In this document: positions 60,235 through 64,000 of the stretch, one piece after another
Layout of the letters: the number at the start of each line of letters is the position of its first letter
Position numbering within the stretch: position 1 is the stretch's first letter
Assembly (NCBI GenBank): GCA_030144725.1
Contig: JASKMD010000005.1
Coordinates: 4,005,404-4,069,403, forward strand
Reading direction: 5' to 3'
Origin: Haematococcus lacustris
Lineage: Eukaryota; Chlorophyta; Chlorophyceae; Chlamydomonadales; Haematococcaceae
DNA length: 64,000 nucleotides
Notes under the pieces: generated by a model
Databases searched by the model: none
What the model was told of the DNA's origin: nothing
The model's input: only the letters and a program-made list of their open reading frames with translations
Position numbers and translations under genes: made by a program

Positions 60235-63200
60235 TCACAACCCATTTGCTACAACAAAGCCACTGAAGATGGCGGGTGCATGCGGGCAGCTGGACTTCCT
60301 ACCCATTGCCGGTGGCCCAGCGAGGCTCCCCCCGCCCACCCCTTGTGACCCAGCCGGCTCGATCCGGTCAAGCGCATCACCACTCCGACCCAAGCCGGCC
60401 TGGACGGCCCCTTGCCCCAGGGCCATGCTGCCAAACCCAGAACCCGAGCCAGAAGCTGAGCCTGAGCCAGACCGGGAGGTGGATTTGAACCCCCAACCTT
60501 CCGCACTATGGCTGGCAGCGGTGATGGTGGCGGTGGTGGCGTGAGGGAAGGGCTGAGAGCGGCCGCCACCCCCCCCTCCTCCCTCCGACCCCTGCCTACC
60601 AGCCCCGTAGGCAAGTTCTGGCACGTGGTGTCCCCCCTCCCACCACTCACCGCCAGGCCACCCAGCCCCCAGACCCACAGCCACAGGCTGGGTGGCCTGG
60701 CCGCTGAGGGCTGAGGTCAGGCTATTGCTGCTGCTGCTCTCCTGGGCTGGTGCCGCTGGGACCCCTGGGTGGTGGGTAGGTCTGGACTGAGCTGCCGTGT
60801 TGCTGCCACCACCACCGCCGCCGCTGCTGCTGCTGCTGGTGCTGCTGGTGGCAGGCTGCAGGCAGGTTGCCTGGGCGGTGCCGTTGGAGGTGTCTGGGGC
60901 TGTGGTGGTGGCGGCAGCGCACCGGGCAATCTCGTCCTGCAGCCAGGACAGGGACAGGGGCAGCACGACAATTGTGGCAGGCAGCAGAAGGCAGCAGGCG
61001 GGCAGCGGGCACCACTGTGGCTGCGCCTCCCTTACTCCTTACTGTAGCTCATCCGCTTCTCTGGCTCCTCCGCTTCTCGAGGTCTCTCCCCCGCTCCCTT
61101 TTAGCTCCCTTCCCCTTCCTTCTCTAAGTTCTTTCTCTCCTAGGTAGTTCCCCTTCTCTTTCCCTTTCTCTCTGTTCTCTCCTTAGTCTCAGTCTTTACA
61201 GGTTGGCTTGTATGCACCCAAGCCCTACCTCCTTAGTGTAACAACTACTACTACTCCTACATCTGCCCTGTGTCAACCCACAGAGGTCCACCCCCCTCAC
61301 CTTCAAACCCTTTGATGTGGGGGCACCTTGCCCCCTTCCCGCCCCCTTCCTGCCCCCTTCCTGCACGCCTCCTGCCCCCCTCCTACTGCCCTCCTGCCCC
61401 CCTCCTGCCCCCCTCCTGCATGGGCCATCATGTCTGTCACGCTAGCTGCCTGGCCCCCTACCCCACTGCCGCCACACCACCCTCTGCCCTACCTGCCTGC
61501 CCCACCATATCCCCTCCCTGCCCACCCGCCCTCCCGCTGCTGCCCTCCCGCTGCTGCCCTCCCGCTGCTGCCCTCCCGCTGCTGCCCTGCCGCCCCGCTG
61601 GCCAGCTGCTCGCCTGGATCATGTCAGCGATGAGGCGCGCTTCCTCCACGTTGAGAGACAGGTTCTCCACCATCTCACTGGCCACCTCATTGGCGGTGTC
61701 AGCGTCCATGTCGTACTGGAACCCCACCTTCTTGCGGGTGCCTGCCTCACCACACAGCACAGGGGGGAGGGAGGGCTGGGTGGCAGCGGGGCGCCAACTC
61801 AGAAGCTTGACAGCAGGTGGCGGCAGGGAGGCAGACAATGGGGGTAGGGTGGACCAGGAGGGGCGAGGGGGAGGTGGCAGCGCTTGAGGCAGGCAGTGGC
61901 GGGGGCGAGGGCAAGGAAGGGGGCAATGAAGAGGCAACGAGCAGCCTGGCACCTGGAGCAGGCCCCCGGCTCAACACCCTGCTGCTCAGCCTCCCCTGCC
62001 CTTCCCCCTGCTGCTCAAATGCTGAGCTGGTAGGGGTAGGGGTGGTGGGGGCGGGGGTGGTGGGGGAGGAGGGGTAGGGATGGTGGGGGCGGGGGTGGTG
62101 GGGGAGGAGGGGTAGGGGTGGTGGGGGCGGGGGTGGTGTTAAGCCCCCCCCCCCCCTCCAGTGGCCCCCCTCACCTCTTGTGTTGACAAAGGACATGGAG
62201 AAGGCGAGCATGTTGTCGTGTTGGGAGCGGCAGGCCAGGCGCACGCGTTGCCTGATCAGGGCGCTGCGGGCCGCTGAGTCACCGCAGGACCCAAGCACAT
62301 CCCCCAGCAGCTCCTCCTCGCTCTCACTGCCGCCAGACTGGTGGACAGGGGCCAAGCAGCTGGTGGTGCCTCAGTGGGTGATGGGGGGTGAACACGGGGC
62401 AGCAGGGGGCACCATCCCATCCCATCCCATCCCATCCCATCCCATCCCATCCCATCCCATCCCATCCCATCCCATCCCATCCCATCCCATCCCATCCCAT
62501 CCCATCCCATCCCATCCCATCCCATCCCATCCCATCCCATCCCATCCCATCCCATCCCATCCCATCCTTCTAACCAAGTGCCGAACGGGTCATGGCGTGT
62601 AAGAAAGAAACACGTCATGGCAAGTTTGAAAGCCACGACATGGTGAGTGTGAACGGTTCACCCACAGTGTGGCTGGAGCCTACGCCCAGGATGGCAATGC
62701 CCTCCTCCTCCTCCTCCTCCTCCTGCGCTGCCTTCTCCCGCCCCTCCGGGCCCCTCTGCCCCTCCTCTCCACGCCCTTGCCAGTAGCCATGGGGGGGGTG
62801 GCTGGGGCTGCGCTGAGCAGAGCCTGGGGAGGTGGCAGGGGAGGGGCCTGAGGCCACCTTGTGGGGGCTGTCCTCAAACAACAGGGTGTCGGCCAGGTCG
62901 GCTGGGGGGCTGTCCCCCCCCCGGCGCCCCCCCCCCTCCTGCCGTCCCCCTCCCCACCCCCTCGCCATGCTGAACCTGGCCGAAGGGGCTGGGGGGGTGG
63001 GGCAGGGGCCCTTGCAACCAGTCTGCAGCCCCCTGCCCCCCTCTGCTGCTGCTGCTGTTGCTGGGGCTGAAGGGCGTGGGCTGCTGCTGCTGAGGGGGGG
63101 GGGGTGCGCAGCCAGGGGTGGGGGGCTGTGCCTGCTGCCGGGGAGGGAGGGGGGTGGGGGGAGGGGCTAGGGCTCTGAGTGCTCCCCCTGGGCGTGGCAA

Positions 63201-63608
63201 TGGCCAGGGGCAGGGGGCTGCCTGGCCTGAGAGGGCCCCGGGCCCCCCCCCCTTGCCCCCCCGCTGCTACAGCAGCAGCAATGCTGGCTGGCTTATCATA
63301 ATGTGTCAGGTCATACAGCGGAGTGGTGATGACCGGAGGAGGCTGGGTGCGGTTGCGCAACCCGCCCCCGCCCCCCTGGCCCCCCTGCTGCTGCAAGGGG
63401 GGTGGGGGTGGGGCGACGTAGGCTGCTGCCGTGGAGGGTTGCTGCGGGGTGCCCCGTGTGTTGGTGGCAGGGGGTGGGGGGTGGGGGCTGCTGGGCTCTA
63501 GGAAGCCTAGGGTGATGGATGTGGAGCGTGGTATGGGGGAGGGGGGGGCGGCGAGGGGTGGGGTGGGGGCTGAGGGGGAGGTCTGTGGGCTGTGGCTGGG
63601 AGGCATGC

Positions 63609-63646
<38 letters not shown>

Positions 63647-64000
63647 GGGGTTGGGGGGAGGGCCCCAGGGTTTGTGGGGGAGGGGGATGACTGTTGGGAA
63701 GGGTGGTCAGGGGGGGGAGGGGGGAGCAGGGGGGGGGGCACGCTGGTGGTCAGGGCCAGCAGGTTGGGGGAAGAGGTCGAGGAGTGGAGGCCAGAGGCCC
63801 CCGGGGGGGTGGCTGCGGGCAGCAGCAGGACAGGCTGAGGCTGGGGTGAATAACAGGGGTGGAGGGGTGGGTGGGTGGGGAGGTGGGTGGGTGGAGGGGT
63901 AGGGGTAGGGAGGGGGGGGGGTAAGGGTGAGTTAGGGGTAGGGGTAGGGGGGGGCAGAGTTTCAGCGGAGGGTGGGAGGAGTCAGTCTGGGTGGTGAGGT
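60235..64000 (-). CDS. WNK-type protein kinase, C-terminal part (5' end outside window)
   Basis: Three 3' exons are firm. 62175-62337 ends AFSMSFVNTR; 61614-61741 encodes RKKVGFQYDMDADTANEVAS then VEEARLIADMIQ; 60235-60936 begins DEIARC and ends in a Ser/Gly-rich tail. Together they form the OSR1_C / WNK autoinhibitory-type domain (compare FPFD..DTA..VA.EMV..L...D...IA.MID.EI). Upstream, about 62667-63900 is a Pro/Gln/Ser-rich linker with a Gln run and YDLTHYDKPASIAAAV. The kinase domain must lie beyond 64000. WNKs are Ser/Thr kinases with a displaced catalytic Lys that act in ion homeostasis and, in plants, flowering and clock control. The intron after 61614 has a GC donor (CAG|GCGAGC). Confidence 0.75.
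62414..62567 (+). repeat. ATCCC pentanucleotide array, about 31 copies
   Basis: Perfect ATCCC repeats in the WNK intron between 62338 and about 62666. The GWDGM and IPSHP frames here are artefacts. Confidence 0.97.
63611..63643 (-). repeat. CAG run encoding polyglutamine
   Basis: About eleven CAG codons on minus, encoding a Gln tract in the WNK linker frame (after PPTP, before SMPPSHSP). Confidence 0.8.

Noticed and set aside
60460..60510. tRNA-like GGTTCAAATCC on minus
   Set aside because: It lies inside the WNK last exon (GWGFKSTSR). The A-box-like text is too close and there is no anticodon arm.

Overview
The window looks like nuclear DNA of a chlorophycean (volvocine-type) green alga; a Haematococcus-like genome would fit, but that is inference. 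The evidence is high GC with many short introns, dense simple repeats in introns, a plant-type ribosomal protein eL15, a 111-residue SSNA1/DIP13 basal-body protein, a plant-style gulonolactone-oxidase-like enzyme, a TGTAA polyadenylation signal, and Fanzor and hAT transposons. There is no operon structure.

Layout. 0-5 kb: G-rich minisatellites, a tandemly duplicated 600-bp unit, and a hAT element (2465-4240) with a perfect 8-bp target duplication that carries a captured gene fragment and splits an open frame. 5.3-8.5 kb: a 235-bp foldback hairpin and a second, larger hAT element (5677-8519) with its own 8-bp target duplication and a transposase broken by one stop. 10.2-12.7 kb: SSNA1/DIP13 on the minus strand, with a 5'-truncated Fanzor (eukaryotic TnpB relative) inside its last intron on the plus strand. 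14-16.4 kb: a Fanzor remnant and the source gene of the captured fragment. 17.9-25.6 kb: a 16-exon FAD-linked gulonolactone-oxidase-like gene, with a solo Fanzor 3' tail in intron 10. 26.8-37.3 kb: a minus-strand array of tandemly duplicated coiled-coil genes. 37.7-54.7 kb: apparently one very long minus-strand coiled-coil gene with an axonemal-dynein-light-chain-like segment, its introns full of satellites including about 160 copies of ATCAC. 55.3-56.3 kb: RPL15. 57.2-58.5 kb: two decayed Fanzor copies. 58.9-60.2 kb: a small basic-protein gene whose second intron holds another Fanzor 3' end. 60.2-64 kb: the C-terminal part of a WNK-type kinase gene, running off the window.

The main story is an RNA-guided-nuclease (Fanzor) transposon family in several states of decay. 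Copies or tails sit in introns of three host genes (SSNA1, the gulonolactone-oxidase-like gene, the 58.9-kb gene). A conserved sequence just 3' of the Fanzor stop codon is the expected place for the guide (omega) RNA and the element end. All exon models were made by hand from splice signals, reading phase and family resemblance. SSNA1, RPL15 and the oxidase close with consistent phase across every junction; the other models are less certain.
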